Source: Paenibacillus sp. yr247
GTDB lineage: Bacteria; Bacillota; Bacilli; Paenibacillales; NBRC-103111
Direction of reading: 5' to 3'
Length of the DNA stretch: 64,000 bases
Assembly (NCBI RefSeq): GCF_900103825.1
Contig: NZ_FNIF01000001.1
Coordinates: 744,001 to 808,000 of the forward strand
The translations under genes were made by a program, and so were the position numbers. Of this stretch, positions 54,018-63,004 are shown piece after piece. The notes under the pieces are model-generated. The model ran no database searches. It was not told where the DNA came from and was given only the letters and a program-made list of their open reading frames with translations. Within the stretch, counting starts at the first letter, position 1. The number at the start of each line of letters is the position of its first letter.

Positions 54018-55559
54018 ATGATGACTTTCATCTGGATCGCGATCATTCTCATTGTTGGAGCTGCATGCTTAGGGATTGGTTATTTTATCCGTAAATCTCT
54101 TGCAGAAGCGAAAATTTCCAGTGCTGAAACAGCCGCTGAGCAGATTAGAGAATCTGCCAAAAAGGAAGCAGAAGCACTGAAAAAAGAAACGGTTCTGGAA
54201 GCAAAGGACGAAGTGCATAAACTGAGGTCCGAAGCTGAAAAAGACATTCGTGAACGTCGAAATGAAATTCAACGACAAGAAAGACGATTGTTACAAAAAG
54301 AGGAATCGCTGGATAAAAAATTAGAATCTCTCGAGCGTAAAGAAGAGCAAGTTGCCAACAAAGAGAAGCGGATCGAGGATACACAAACACAAATTGATCA
54401 GCTTTATAAAAGCCAAGTTTCGGAGTTAGAGCGAATTTCTGGTCTTACTATGGAAGAAGCGAAGAGCATCATTCTTACAAATGTTGAGCAGGAAGTTCGT
54501 CACGAAACCGCACAACTTATTAAAGAAATCGAGCACCAAGCTAAAGAAGAAGGCGATAAGAAAGCACGTGAGATCATCACACTTGCCATTCAACGTTGTG
54601 CAGCAGATCATGTTGCTGAAACAACCGTTTCTGTTGTCTCATTGCCAAATGAAGAAATGAAAGGCCGCATCATCGGTCGTGAAGGACGTAATATTCGCGC
54701 ATTGGAAACACTGACGGGGATTGACCTCATAATTGATGATACGCCAGAAGCAGTTATTTTATCAGGATTTGATCCAATACGACGCGAAATTGCTCGTACA
54801 GCTCTAGAGAAGCTTGTTGCGGATGGACGTATTCACCCAGCACGCATCGAAGAGATGGTCGAGAAATCCCGTAAAGAAGTGGATGAACGTATCCGCGAAT
54901 ATGGGGAGCAAGCAACGTTTGAGGTTGGAGTTCACGGATTGCATCCTGACTTGATCAAGATTTTGGGGCGCCTGAAATTCAGAACAAGTTACGGCCAAAA
55001 CGTGTTGAAACATTCCATGGAAGTAGCTTATCTGGCTGGTCTGATGGCCGGGGAGCTCGGGGTAGACGTAACTTTGGCGAAACGTGCCGGGCTGCTTCAT
55101 GACATCGGTAAGGCGCTTGACCACGAGGTTGAAGGATCTCACGTGGAAATCGGTGTTGAGATTGGTAAGAAGTACAAGGAGCATCCAGTCGTTATTAATA
55201 GTATAGCTTCACATCATGGCGATGTGGAAGCAACCTCTGTTATTGCGATGTTGGTAGGAGCTGCAGATGCATTATCCGCGGCTAGACCTGGAGCACGCAG
55301 AGAGACGCTCGAAACGTATATAAAACGTCTGGAGAAGCTTGAAGAAATTTCGGAATCATTTGAGGGTGTTGAGAAATCATACGCCATTCAAGCAGGTCGC
55401 GAAGTACGCGTTATGGTTCAACCTGAGAAAGTGGATGATACCGAAGCGTTCCGTCTAGCCCGTGATATTACCAAAAAAATCGAGGGTGAACTCGATTATC
55501 CAGGACATATTAAGGTTACGGTCATTCGTGAAACAAGAGCTGTTGAATACGCTAAATAA
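54018..55559 (+). CDS. rny: ribonuclease Y
   Basis: 513 residues. An N-terminal membrane anchor ([20 protein letters not shown]), a long charged coiled coil (~30-190), a KH domain ([19 protein letters not shown]), and an HD domain ([32 protein letters not shown]). The main membrane endoribonuclease starting mRNA decay; controlled in B. subtilis by the RicAFT complex, and ricA lies at the end of this window. ATG 54018 is 8 nt after GAGGAGG; GTG 54009 overlaps the RBS. Confidence 0.97.
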   Translation: MMTFIWIAIILIVGAACLGIGYFIRKSLAEAKISSAETAAEQIRESAKKEAEALKKETVLEAKDEVHKLRSEAEKDIRERRNEIQRQERRLLQKEESLDKKLESLERKEEQVANKEKRIEDTQTQIDQLYKSQVSELERISGLTMEEAKSIILTNVEQEVRHETAQLIKEIEHQAKEEGDKKAREIITLAIQRCAADHVAETTVSVVSLPNEEMKGRIIGREGRNIRALETLTGIDLIIDDTPEAVILSGFDPIRREIARTALEKLVADGRIHPARIEEMVEKSRKEVDERIREYGEQATFEVGVHGLHPDLIKILGRLKFRTSYGQNVLKHSMEVAYLAGLMAGELGVDVTLAKRAGLLHDIGKALDHEVEGSHVEIGVEIGKKYKEHPVVINSIASHHGDVEATSVIAMLVGAADALSAARPGARRETLETYIKRLEKLEEISESFEGVEKSYAIQAGREVRVMVQPEKVDDTEAFRLARDITKKIEGELDYPGHIKVTVIRETRAVEYAK

Positions 55560-55567
55560 GAGAATGT

Positions 55568-55602
55568 GAAAAGTGGCTGATAAAGCCACTTTTCCTTATT
55601 TT
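55568..55602 (+). terminator. intrinsic terminator after rny
   Basis: GAAAAGTGGC-TGATAAA-GCCACTTTTC followed by CTTATTTT. Confidence 0.8.
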
Positions 55603-55672
55603 CAGGTGGTCGTTGATTCCGCCACTGATCGCCTAAGCATCCAAAGGTTAATAAAGGAGCTATAATATTGTT

Positions 55673-56467
55673 ATGAAAATTGTATTTATTGGAGATATTG
55701 TTGGATCAGTTGGAAGAAAAGCATTAAAGAATATTATGCCTAGATTAAAACAAGCACATCCTCACGCTGTCTTTATTGCTAACGGAGAGAATGCTGCAGC
55801 AGGGAAAGGAATTACTGCAGCCATTGCTAAAGAAATCTATGAGATGGGCATTCAGGCCCTAACAATGGGGAATCATACGTGGGATCAGAAAGAAATTTTT
55901 GATTTTATTGATCGTGACGAAAAGATGGTTCGACCGGCTAACTTTCCACCTGGGACACCGGGTAGAGGACATACGGTTATAAAGGTCAAGGATCAAGAGC
56001 TACTAATTATTAATTTACAAGGACGCACATTTTTACCGCCAATTGATTGTCCATTTCGTAAAGTAGACGAAATTCTTGAAGCAGATAAGAGAAAACATAA
56101 ATTTGTATTCGTTGATTTCCATGCTGAAGCAACCTCGGAGAAAATTGCAATGGGCTGGCATTTAGACGGAAAGGTATCTGCCGTTGTTGGCACACATACC
56201 CATGTACAAACAAATGATAACCGTGTTTTGCCGCAAGGAACGGCTTATGTAACCGATGTCGGGATGGTAGGACCGCGCGATGGTATTCTTGGTGTGGAAC
56301 GAAATGCCGTGCTTCAGAAGTTCAAAACGCAGCTCCCCGTTCGATTCGTGACAGATGAAGGAAAATGGCATTTCCATGCGGTTGTCATTGAATTAAACGA
56401 TCAAACTGGTTTGGCTAAAGGAATTAACCTTATTCGTTACGACGAAGATCAGGTTTTCATGGATTAG
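55673..56467 (+). CDS. ymdB: YmdB-type metallophosphoesterase
   Basis: 264 residues. Calcineurin-like phosphodiesterase of the YmdB family: MKIVFIGDIVGSVGRKAL, NGENAAAGKGI, MGNHTWDQKEI, DFHAEATSEK and VVGTHTHVQTND supply the binuclear metal ligands. It hydrolyses 2',3'-cyclic nucleotides and influences biofilm/motility decisions in B. subtilis. AAAGGAG is 13 nt from the ATG, an unusually long spacing. Conserved rny-ymdB-spoVS order. Confidence 0.96.
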   Translation: MKIVFIGDIVGSVGRKALKNIMPRLKQAHPHAVFIANGENAAAGKGITAAIAKEIYEMGIQALTMGNHTWDQKEIFDFIDRDEKMVRPANFPPGTPGRGHTVIKVKDQELLIINLQGRTFLPPIDCPFRKVDEILEADKRKHKFVFVDFHAEATSEKIAMGWHLDGKVSAVVGTHTHVQTNDNRVLPQGTAYVTDVGMVGPRDGILGVERNAVLQKFKTQLPVRFVTDEGKWHFHAVVIELNDQTGLAKGINLIRYDEDQVFMD

Positions 56468-56524
56468 CATTTAATTCTGAAAATTTCGAATATTCAACTT
56501 TAGCTAAATGGCATGATTGTTAAA

Positions 56525-56573
56525 CCTCGAGAATATGATGGTTAATGGAATCTATCCATCATTCCCGAGGAGG
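56525..56573 (+). promoter_or_regulatory. hairpin sequestering the spoVS Shine-Dalgarno
   Basis: CCTCG-A-GAAT-AT-GATGG (56525-56541) pairs with CCATCATTC-C-CGAGG (56556-56570) through 14 base pairs. The 3' arm contains the first half of the GAGGAGG RBS (56567-56573). Confidence 0.6.
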
Positions 56574-56581
56574 TACTATTC

Positions 56582-56842
56582 ATGGATGTATTAAAAGTTT
56601 CAGCAAAATCCAATCCAAACTCCGTAGCAGGTGCATTGGCAGGTGTTTTGCGTGAGCGTGGAGCGGCTGAGCTCCAAGCAATAGGTGCAGGCGCCTTAAA
56701 CCAAGCCATCAAAGCAGTAGCTATCGCAAGAGGATTTGTGGCGCCCAGTGGAGTTGACCTAATCTGTGTACCAGCCTTCACAGATATCGTGATTGACGGG
56801 GAAGATCGGACGGCCATTAAACTGATTGTAGAGCCACGGTAA
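56582..56842 (+). CDS. spoVS: stage V sporulation protein S
   Basis: 86 residues, Alba-like small protein. Reads MDVLKVSAKSNPNSVAGALA, LQAIGAGALNQAIKAVAIARGF and FTDIVIDGEDRTAIKLIVEPR, nearly invariant across spore formers. Needed for coat assembly and septum progression; possible nucleic acid binding. The RBS GAGGAGG lies in the 3' arm of a strong hairpin, suggesting translational control. Confidence 0.98.
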   Translation: MDVLKVSAKSNPNSVAGALAGVLRERGAAELQAIGAGALNQAIKAVAIARGFVAPSGVDLICVPAFTDIVIDGEDRTAIKLIVEPR

Positions 56843-56867
56843 TAAACGGTACCATACATAATGCGAT

Positions 56868-56896
56868 GCCTGTTTACTTTGTAGACAGGTTTTTTA
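56868..56896 (+). terminator. terminator after spoVS (first)
   Basis: GCCTGT-TTA-CTTTG-TAG-ACAGGT followed by TTTTTT. Confidence 0.8.
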
Positions 56897-56908
56897 CAAT
56901 TTTCTTGA

Positions 56909-56939
56909 GAAACCTCTGATTAGAGGTTTTTGTTTTTTT
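56909..56939 (+). terminator. terminator after spoVS (second)
   Basis: AAACCTCT-GATT-AGAGGTTT followed by TTGTTTTTTTG, just upstream of the dipeptidase gene RBS. Confidence 0.8.
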
Positions 56940-56964
56940 GGACAATGGTAGAGGAGGCTGGCTT

Positions 56965-57906
56965 ATGAAGATAATGGATGGCCATTGTGACGCGCTTACG
57001 AAACTGTATGTGAACCCCAAGCTTGATTTCGGCAAAGAAGAACAGGAACTGGACGTTAGTTATCCAAGACTTAAGAAAGCAGGAGTTAAGGTTCAGTGTT
57101 TCGCTATCTACTTATCTGATACCATTCACCAGCCTACTTTTGATCACATCTTACAAATGGTCGATTTGTTTCATAGAAAAATAGTTCGCCATCCCGGAAT
57201 GCGATTTATTCAAAGCGCAGAAGATTGGCGAGCGGTAGAAGCTGGTGAACAGATTGGAGCTATTCTGACTCTTGAAGGCGTAGATGCTTTAGCAGGGAAT
57301 ATGACACATTTAAGAATTCTTTACCACCTTGGTGTGAGGAGTATAGGTTTAACCTGGAACTATGCAAATTGGGCTGCAGATGGAGTCATGGAGCCACGGA
57401 AAAGTGGATTTACACGAAAAGGCAAGTTGATGTTAAAAGAATTAGAAACTATGGGTATAATAGTTGATGTATCACACTTATCAGTAACGGCATTTTGGGA
57501 AATGGTTGAAGTGTATAATAAATCCTTCATTGCATCCCATTCGAACGCACAAAAAGTATGTCCTCATCCAAGAAATTTATCAGATGATCAAATTAAAGCT
57601 ATCATTAAATGTCAAGGAATGATGGGGATTACGTTTGTTCCTTACTTTGTAGATAGCACTAATTTGGCTGTTCCGATTTCTGCGCTGCTGAAGCATATTG
57701 ATCATGTTTGTGCATTGGGGGGGGAGCAACAAATTGGCTTTGGATCGGATTTTGACGGGATTGAACAATGGATCAAAGGGTTAAGACATGTCGGACAATA
57801 CGAAAATATAATTGAGGCTTTATGTAAAAACTATAAGGAATCGCAAGTAGAAGCATATTTGTTTGGAAATTGGCGCAATTTCATGCTCGCTAATCTGCCG
57901 AAATGA
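56965..57906 (+). CDS. M19 family membrane dipeptidase
   Basis: 313 residues. Zinc ligands of the family: HCD at residues 7-9, the bridging Glu in ILTLEGVDAL, and His in VDVSHLSVTAFW and IASHSNAQKVCPHPRNLSD; substrate Asp in GFGSDFDGIEQW. Microbial members hydrolyse dipeptides, often with D-residues. No signal peptide, so cytoplasmic. ATG 56965 is 7 nt after GAGGAGG. Preceded by two terminators with no visible promoter, so transcription probably depends on read-through. Confidence 0.93.
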   Translation: MKIMDGHCDALTKLYVNPKLDFGKEEQELDVSYPRLKKAGVKVQCFAIYLSDTIHQPTFDHILQMVDLFHRKIVRHPGMRFIQSAEDWRAVEAGEQIGAILTLEGVDALAGNMTHLRILYHLGVRSIGLTWNYANWAADGVMEPRKSGFTRKGKLMLKELETMGIIVDVSHLSVTAFWEMVEVYNKSFIASHSNAQKVCPHPRNLSDDQIKAIIKCQGMMGITFVPYFVDSTNLAVPISALLKHIDHVCALGGEQQIGFGSDFDGIEQWIKGLRHVGQYENIIEALCKNYKESQVEAYLFGNWRNFMLANLPK

Positions 57907-57940
57907 AAACTGATAATCAATCTAATATTGATATGAATTC

Positions 57941-57970
57941 AATCTAAAAACTCTATGTTTTAGATTTGTT
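57941..57970 (+). terminator. possible terminator after dipeptidase gene
   Basis: AATCTAAAA and TTTTAGATT pair around ACTCTATG; AT-only stem and short T-run (TGTTTG), so weak. Confidence 0.4.
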
Positions 57971-58011
57971 TGAACCCCTTGCAATTTGATCCATAAAGGC
58001 ATAGAATTTGG

Positions 58012-58039
58012 TTGACAAGTGAAAGATTTTTTTTATAGC
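58012..58039 (+). promoter_or_regulatory. probable SigA promoter of korAB
   Basis: Perfect TTGACA (58012-58017), 16 nt, TATAGC (58034-58039). Confidence 0.5.
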
Positions 58040-58111
58040 CTTATTTTAAATTACTACACATTAGCTTCTCAATGTCTTCATGCAGCTACAATCAAAAGGA
58101 GTGGACGTACG

Positions 58112-59860
58112 GTGATTAGTCAGTTATCTTGGAAAATCGGAGGTCAGCAGGGTGAAGGGGTCGAAAGTACAGACCGCATTTTCTCTACTGCATTGAACCG
58201 TCTCGGTTACTATTTGTATGGGTACCGTCATTTCTCTTCACGGATTAAGGGGGGGCATACAAATAACAAGATTCGCATCAGCACCAAACCGATTCGCGCA
58301 ATCTCAGACGATTTGGACATTCTGGTTGCTTTTGACCAAGAAAGTATTGATTTCAACGCTCACGAGCTTCGTGACAACGGTGTTATCGTTGCAGATGCCA
58401 AATTTAACCCTGTTTTACCAGAAGGAATTAAAGCACGTCTGTTTCCAGTTCCAATTACTGCTATTGCAGAAGAACTAGGAACATCCCTATTTAAGAACAT
58501 GGCCGCATCAGGCGCTTCTTGGGCACTGCTCGGTTTGCCGCTTGACGTGTTTAATAAAGCTGTAGAAGAAGAATTTGGCCGTAAAGGCGCAGCAGTTGTT
58601 GAGAAGAATATTGAGGCAGTTCGTAAAGGCGCAGAATCCGTTCTGGAATTGGCCGGCGGACCTATCTCTGACTTCCAATTAGAGCCAGCTGATGGTAAAC
58701 AAAAATTGTTCATGATCGGTAATGATGCGATCGCTCTTGGAGCTGTAGCAGCAGGTTGCCGCTTCATGCCGGCATATCCAATTACACCAGCTTCCGAAAT
58801 TATGGAATACCTGATCAAAGCACTTCCTAAATTCGGTGGAACAGTTATCCAAACAGAAGATGAAATCGCTGCTTGTACTATGGCAATCGGCGCTAACTAC
58901 GCTGGTGCTCGTGCACTGACGGCTTCCGCAGGTCCTGGTCTTTCCTTGATGATGGAAGCCATTGGTCTGGCTGGTATGACAGAAACACCAGTTGTTATCG
59001 TAGATACTCAACGTGGTGGTCCAAGTACGGGTCTTCCAACGAAACAAGAGCAATCTGACTTGAACGCAATGGTATACGGAACACATGGTGAAATCCCTAA
59101 AATCGTTCTGTCCCCTAGCACGATTGAAGAGTGCTTCTATGACACGATCGAAGCGTTCAACCTTGCTGAGAAATATCAAGTTCCAGTCATTTTGATGACG
59201 GATTTGCAGCTCTCCCTTGGTAAACAATCCGCTGAGGTGCTGGATTACAACCGTATCGTCATTGACCGCGGAGCTCTGGTTACAGAAGCTCCTGAGCAAA
59301 CAGATAACCAATTGTTCAAACGTTACGAGTTCACAGAAAACGGTGTTTCACCGCGTGTCCTCCCAGGTGTGAAGAATGGAATTCATCATGTTACTGGTGT
59401 TGAGCATGACCAGTCCGGTCGTCCTTCGGAGAGTACTGAAAATCGTCAACGGATGATGGATAAGCGTCTTGAGAAGCTCAAACACATTCAAGTAACGAAT
59501 GCAGTTAAATTCGATGCTCCACATGAGAATCCAGACATTTTGATTATCGGTATGGGCTCCACAGGCGGAACAATCGATGAAGCGAGATCTCGTGTTGAGA
59601 AGGAAGGAATTACGACAAATCACGCTACAGTGCGTCTTATTCATCCGTTCCCGACTGAGCAGCTGAAACCACTCGTTGAAAAAGCGAAAACCGTTATCGT
59701 AGTTGAAAACAATGCAACTGGACAATTAGCAGATCAAATTAAATTGCATGTTGGTCATGCAGATAAAATTAAAAATATGCTTAAATACAACGGCAATCCA
59801 TTCTTGCCAGCAGAAATCGAACAAAAATGTAAGGAGTTGACTTTAGCATGGCAACATTAA
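58112..59860 (+). CDS. korA: 2-oxoacid:ferredoxin oxidoreductase, alpha(gamma-fused) subunit
   Basis: 582 residues. N-terminal gamma domain (KIGGQQGEGVESTDRIF, RHFSSRIKGGHTNNKIR), then the pyrimidine-binding alpha domain (FMPAYPITPASEIMEYL, QTEDEIAACTMAIGANYAGA, ASAGPGLSLMMEAIG) and a C-terminal transketolase-C-like domain. With KorB it oxidatively decarboxylates 2-oxoacids (probably 2-oxoglutarate or pyruvate) to acyl-CoA, reducing ferredoxin. GTG 58112 follows AAAGGAG by 10 nt; the frame runs up to 58019 without an RBS. Overlaps korB by 13 nt. Confidence 0.93.
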   Translation: MISQLSWKIGGQQGEGVESTDRIFSTALNRLGYYLYGYRHFSSRIKGGHTNNKIRISTKPIRAISDDLDILVAFDQESIDFNAHELRDNGVIVADAKFNPVLPEGIKARLFPVPITAIAEELGTSLFKNMAASGASWALLGLPLDVFNKAVEEEFGRKGAAVVEKNIEAVRKGAESVLELAGGPISDFQLEPADGKQKLFMIGNDAIALGAVAAGCRFMPAYPITPASEIMEYLIKALPKFGGTVIQTEDEIAACTMAIGANYAGARALTASAGPGLSLMMEAIGLAGMTETPVVIVDTQRGGPSTGLPTKQEQSDLNAMVYGTHGEIPKIVLSPSTIEECFYDTIEAFNLAEKYQVPVILMTDLQLSLGKQSAEVLDYNRIVIDRGALVTEAPEQTDNQLFKRYEFTENGVSPRVLPGVKNGIHHVTGVEHDQSGRPSESTENRQRMMDKRLEKLKHIQVTNAVKFDAPHENPDILIIGMGSTGGTIDEARSRVEKEGITTNHATVRLIHPFPTEQLKPLVEKAKTVIVVENNATGQLADQIKLHVGHADKIKNMLKYNGNPFLPAEIEQKCKELTLAWQH

Positions 59861-60714
59861 AAGACTTTCGTAACAATGTAAAGCCAAACTGGTGTCCAGG
59901 TTGCGGAGATTTCTCCGTACAAGCGGCAATTCAGCGTGCAGCAGCTAATGTTGGTTTAGAGCCTGAAGGTCTAGCAATCGTATCCGGTATCGGATGTTCC
60001 GGTCGTATTTCTGGTTACATCAATGCCTATGGTTTCCATGGTATTCACGGCAGATCATTGCCAATCGCACAAGGTGTGAAAATGGCTAACCGCGACTTGA
60101 CGGTTATCGCATCCGGTGGTGACGGTGATGGATTCGCAATCGGTATGGGACATACTGTACATGCGATTCGTCGTAACATTGACGTAACGTACATCGTTAT
60201 GGATAACCAAATCTACGGTTTGACGAAAGGTCAAGCTTCTCCACGTAGTGCGGAAGGCTTCAAAACGAAAAGTACCCCACAAGGTACAATTGAGTCTGCT
60301 ATCTCTCCTTTAGAAGTAGCAATGGCTGCAGGTGCGACTTTCGTAGCACAATCATTCTCGAGTAACCTGAAACAGTTAACAGCTGTTATTGAAGCTGGTT
60401 TGAACCATAAAGGTTTCTCCCTGATTAACGTATTTAGCCCTTGTGTAACTTTTAATAAAGTGAATACGTATGATTGGTTTAAAGAGAACATCGTGGATCT
60501 GGATGAAATTCCTGATTATGATTATACGAACCGCGTGATGGCTATGACAAAAATCATGGAAACGAACTCCATGCTGACTGGTATTATCTATCAAAACAAA
60601 GATAAAAAGAGTTACGAAGACTCCATTCCAAGCTTTGCAAAAGATGGGCTTTCGAAACAAGATCTTCAGATTTCAGAAGCAGATTTCAACAAAATGCTGA
60701 CTGAATTCATATAA
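59848..60714 (+). CDS. korB: 2-oxoacid:ferredoxin oxidoreductase, beta subunit (TPP)
   Basis: 288 residues. Cluster and TPP features: WCPGCGDFSVQAAIQRA, GIGCSGRISGY, GGDGDGFAIGMGHTVHAIRR (Mg/TPP motif), DNQIYGLTKGQASPRS and a later FSPCVTFNK Cys. The Cys set fits one [4Fe-4S] cluster. Substrate specificity cannot be read from sequence alone. Its RBS AAGGAG lies within korA. Confidence 0.94.
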   Translation: MATLKDFRNNVKPNWCPGCGDFSVQAAIQRAAANVGLEPEGLAIVSGIGCSGRISGYINAYGFHGIHGRSLPIAQGVKMANRDLTVIASGGDGDGFAIGMGHTVHAIRRNIDVTYIVMDNQIYGLTKGQASPRSAEGFKTKSTPQGTIESAISPLEVAMAAGATFVAQSFSSNLKQLTAVIEAGLNHKGFSLINVFSPCVTFNKVNTYDWFKENIVDLDEIPDYDYTNRVMAMTKIMETNSMLTGIIYQNKDKKSYEDSIPSFAKDGLSKQDLQISEADFNKMLTEFI

Positions 60715-60729
60715 TAGGGACACCTCGCA

Positions 60730-60763
60730 GAGGGCATATGGAGAAACTCCGTATGCCCTTTTT
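60730..60763 (+). terminator. intrinsic terminator after korB
   Basis: GAGGGCATA-T-GGAG-AAA-CTCC-G-TATGCCCT followed by TTTTG. Confidence 0.85.
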
Positions 60764-60810
60764 GCTGAGCGGCAATACTGACATTAAACAAAGTTAAAGG
60801 ATGGATACCT

Positions 60811-61389
60811 ATGAAAACAGTCCCAGTAGGGGTTTCAGCTAGACATATACATTTATCACCAGCTCATATTGAGATTTTATTCGGTCAGGGATTTGAATTG
60901 ACGCATTTTAAAGATCTTTCACAACCAGGGCAATTTGCTGCCCAAGAAACTGTCACGATTGTAGGACCCAAAGGAAAGTTCGAGAAAGTACGAATTCTTG
61001 GGCCATCACGCTCAAACACACAAATTGAAATATCGCGTACGGATGCTTTTTCCTTGGGAATAAATCCGCCTGTACGTGAATCCGGATACATAGACGAGAC
61101 GCCAGGCCTGCTTGTTATAGGTCCAGAGGGTGAAGTAGATCTAGAAAAAGGTGTTATTGTCGCGGCTAGACATATTCACTTTCATACTTCAGACGCAGAT
61201 AAGTGGGGTATTCAAGATAAGCAGTTGCTAAAGGTCAAAGTACATGGAGAGCGACCGTTGATTTTTGAGGAGGTTGTTGCTCGAGTTTCAGTTCAATACG
61301 CATTAGATATGCACATTGACACGGATGAGGGAAATGCTGCTGGCGTGAAAACCGGGGATCTCGCAGAACTGATAGATGAGTTCCTATAA
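60811..61389 (+). CDS. pduL: PduL-type phosphate acyltransferase (phosphotransacylase)
   Basis: 192 residues. PduL/PTAC fold: VPVGVSARHIHLSPAHIEIL at the N-terminus, ARHIHFHTSDADKWGI and MHIDTDEGNAAG, supplying the zinc-site His residues. It interconverts acyl-CoA and acyl-phosphate. No N-terminal microcompartment-targeting extension and no pdu/eut shell genes nearby, so it is a free cytoplasmic form. Directly follows korAB, which makes acyl-CoA. An AAAGGATGG RBS precedes the ATG. Confidence 0.92.
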   Translation: MKTVPVGVSARHIHLSPAHIEILFGQGFELTHFKDLSQPGQFAAQETVTIVGPKGKFEKVRILGPSRSNTQIEISRTDAFSLGINPPVRESGYIDETPGLLVIGPEGEVDLEKGVIVAARHIHFHTSDADKWGIQDKQLLKVKVHGERPLIFEEVVARVSVQYALDMHIDTDEGNAAGVKTGDLAELIDEFL

Positions 61390-61422
61390 GCCATGATATT
61401 TCACACATATGCCAATTTCCTT

Positions 61423-61452
61423 TTGTACTAAATAGACATGTGATGATATAAT
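61423..61452 (+). promoter_or_regulatory. SigA promoter of miaB-ricA
   Basis: TTGTAC (61423-61428), 18 nt, perfect TATAAT (61447-61452) with extended TGA upstream. Confidence 0.75.
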
Positions 61453-61454
61453 GA

Positions 61455-61486
61455 AAGAGTTTTACTAAAGCAAAACTCTTAGGAGG
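61455..61486 (+). promoter_or_regulatory. hairpin fused to Shine-Dalgarno upstream of miaB
   Basis: AAGAGTTTT (61455-61463) pairs perfectly with AAAACTCTT (61472-61480) around ACTAAAGC; AGGAGG follows at once (61481-61486). Third copy of the rseP/tepA element. It starts right after the -10, so it forms the mRNA 5' end. Confidence 0.65.
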
Positions 61487-61493
61487 AACGAAA

Positions 61494-62975
61494 GTGGCTA
61501 ACCAAGTGAAATCCGACAAGGATTATTCCCAATATTTTCAGCCTCCTTCACTGACAGATGCTAAGAAGCGCGGAAAAGAAGAGATCGCCGTTCATTATGA
61601 CTTCACCATTCCTGAGGACATGCAGGAGTTCGGCAAAGATAAATATTATTTGATTCGCACTTACGGATGCCAGATGAATGAGCACGATACAGAAGTAATG
61701 AAGGGCTTACTCGAGCATATGGGCTATCAAACGACAGAGGACAAGAACCAAGCAGATGTTATTCTGCTAAACACTTGTGCGATCAGGGAGAATGCCGAAG
61801 ACAAAGTGTTCGGCGAGCTCGGACATTTGAAGGCACTGAAGGCACAGAAACCAGGCCTCGTTCTTGGTGTTTGTGGTTGTATGTCGCAAGAGGAAGCTGT
61901 CGTTAATCGAATTATGCAAAAACATGCTTTTGTTGATTTGATTTTCGGAACACACAATATTCATCGACTGCCGACATTATTGAAGGATGCTTATTATAAC
62001 AAGGAAATGGTTGTTGAGGTATGGTCTAAGGAAGGCGACATAGTTGAAAATTTACCGAAGAAACGGGAAGGTATCCGTGCTTGGGTAAACATCATGTTCG
62101 GATGCGATAAGTTCTGTACGTACTGTATCGTTCCGTATACACGTGGTAAAGAGAGAAGTCGCAGACCACAAGACGTGCTAGCTGAAGTTAGAGACTTGGC
62201 TCGTCAAGGGTTCCAGGAAATTACGCTGCTTGGACAGAATGTCAATGCCTATGGCAAAGATTTTGAAGATATTACGTATTCCTTCGCTGATTTGATGGAT
62301 GATATTCGAAAAATCGATGTTCCGCGTATTCGCTTCACGACCTCGCATCCTCGAGATTTTGATGATCGTTTGATTGAGGTGTTAGGTAAACGCGGTAATC
62401 TTGTAGAACATATCCATCTGCCAGTTCAGTCGGGTAATACCGAGGTACTCAAAAGAATGAGCAGAAAGTATTCTCGAGATCATTATTTAGAGCTGGCCCG
62501 TAAAATTAAAGAAATGCTTCCAGATGTTGTTTTGACAACGGATATCATTGTAGGTTTCCCAGGTGAAACTGACGAGCAATTTGATGAAACCATGTCTCTT
62601 TATGAGAAAGTAGGATTCGATTTCGCGTTTACATTTATTTATTCGCCGCGAGAGGGTACGCCTGCTGCCGATATGGAAGATAATGTTCCGATGGAAGTCA
62701 AGAAACAACGTCTATATCGCTTGAATGAACTTGTGAATGCTCACAGTAAAGCGAGTAACGATAAATTGTTAGGTCAAACCGTAGAAGTGCTGGTAGAAGG
62801 CGAAAGCAAGAATAACGCTGATGTTCTAGCCGGACGCACACGTACGAATAAACTGATTCACTTCACCGGTTCAAAAGAGTTAATTGGTCGTATGGTTGAA
62901 GTAGAAGTGACGCATGCGCAAACATGGATTTTGAAGGGTGAGATTGTACAAAAACCCATGAAATTATCCATGTAA
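61494..62975 (+). CDS. miaB: tRNA-2-methylthio-N6-isopentenyladenosine synthase (MiaB)
   Basis: 493 residues. N-terminal extension (~65 residues, as in Bacillota MiaB), MTTase domain Cys ([29 protein letters not shown]), radical [11 protein letters not shown] (~204-211), and C-terminal TRAM domain. It methylthiolates i6A37 of tRNAs reading UNN codons. GTG start 7 nt after AGGAGG. Followed by ricA as in B. subtilis. Confidence 0.96.
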   Translation: MANQVKSDKDYSQYFQPPSLTDAKKRGKEEIAVHYDFTIPEDMQEFGKDKYYLIRTYGCQMNEHDTEVMKGLLEHMGYQTTEDKNQADVILLNTCAIRENAEDKVFGELGHLKALKAQKPGLVLGVCGCMSQEEAVVNRIMQKHAFVDLIFGTHNIHRLPTLLKDAYYNKEMVVEVWSKEGDIVENLPKKREGIRAWVNIMFGCDKFCTYCIVPYTRGKERSRRPQDVLAEVRDLARQGFQEITLLGQNVNAYGKDFEDITYSFADLMDDIRKIDVPRIRFTTSHPRDFDDRLIEVLGKRGNLVEHIHLPVQSGNTEVLKRMSRKYSRDHYLELARKIKEMLPDVVLTTDIIVGFPGETDEQFDETMSLYEKVGFDFAFTFIYSPREGTPAADMEDNVPMEVKKQRLYRLNELVNAHSKASNDKLLGQTVEVLVEGESKNNADVLAGRTRTNKLIHFTGSKELIGRMVEVEVTHAQTWILKGEIVQKPMKLSM

Positions 62976-63004
62976 ATTGGTAAGCCAAATAGATAGGAGC
63001 GTGT

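Noticed and set aside
58679-59311. 210-codon minus-strand open frame opposite korA
   Set aside because: Antisense shadow of a highly conserved enzyme gene; implausible protein composition.
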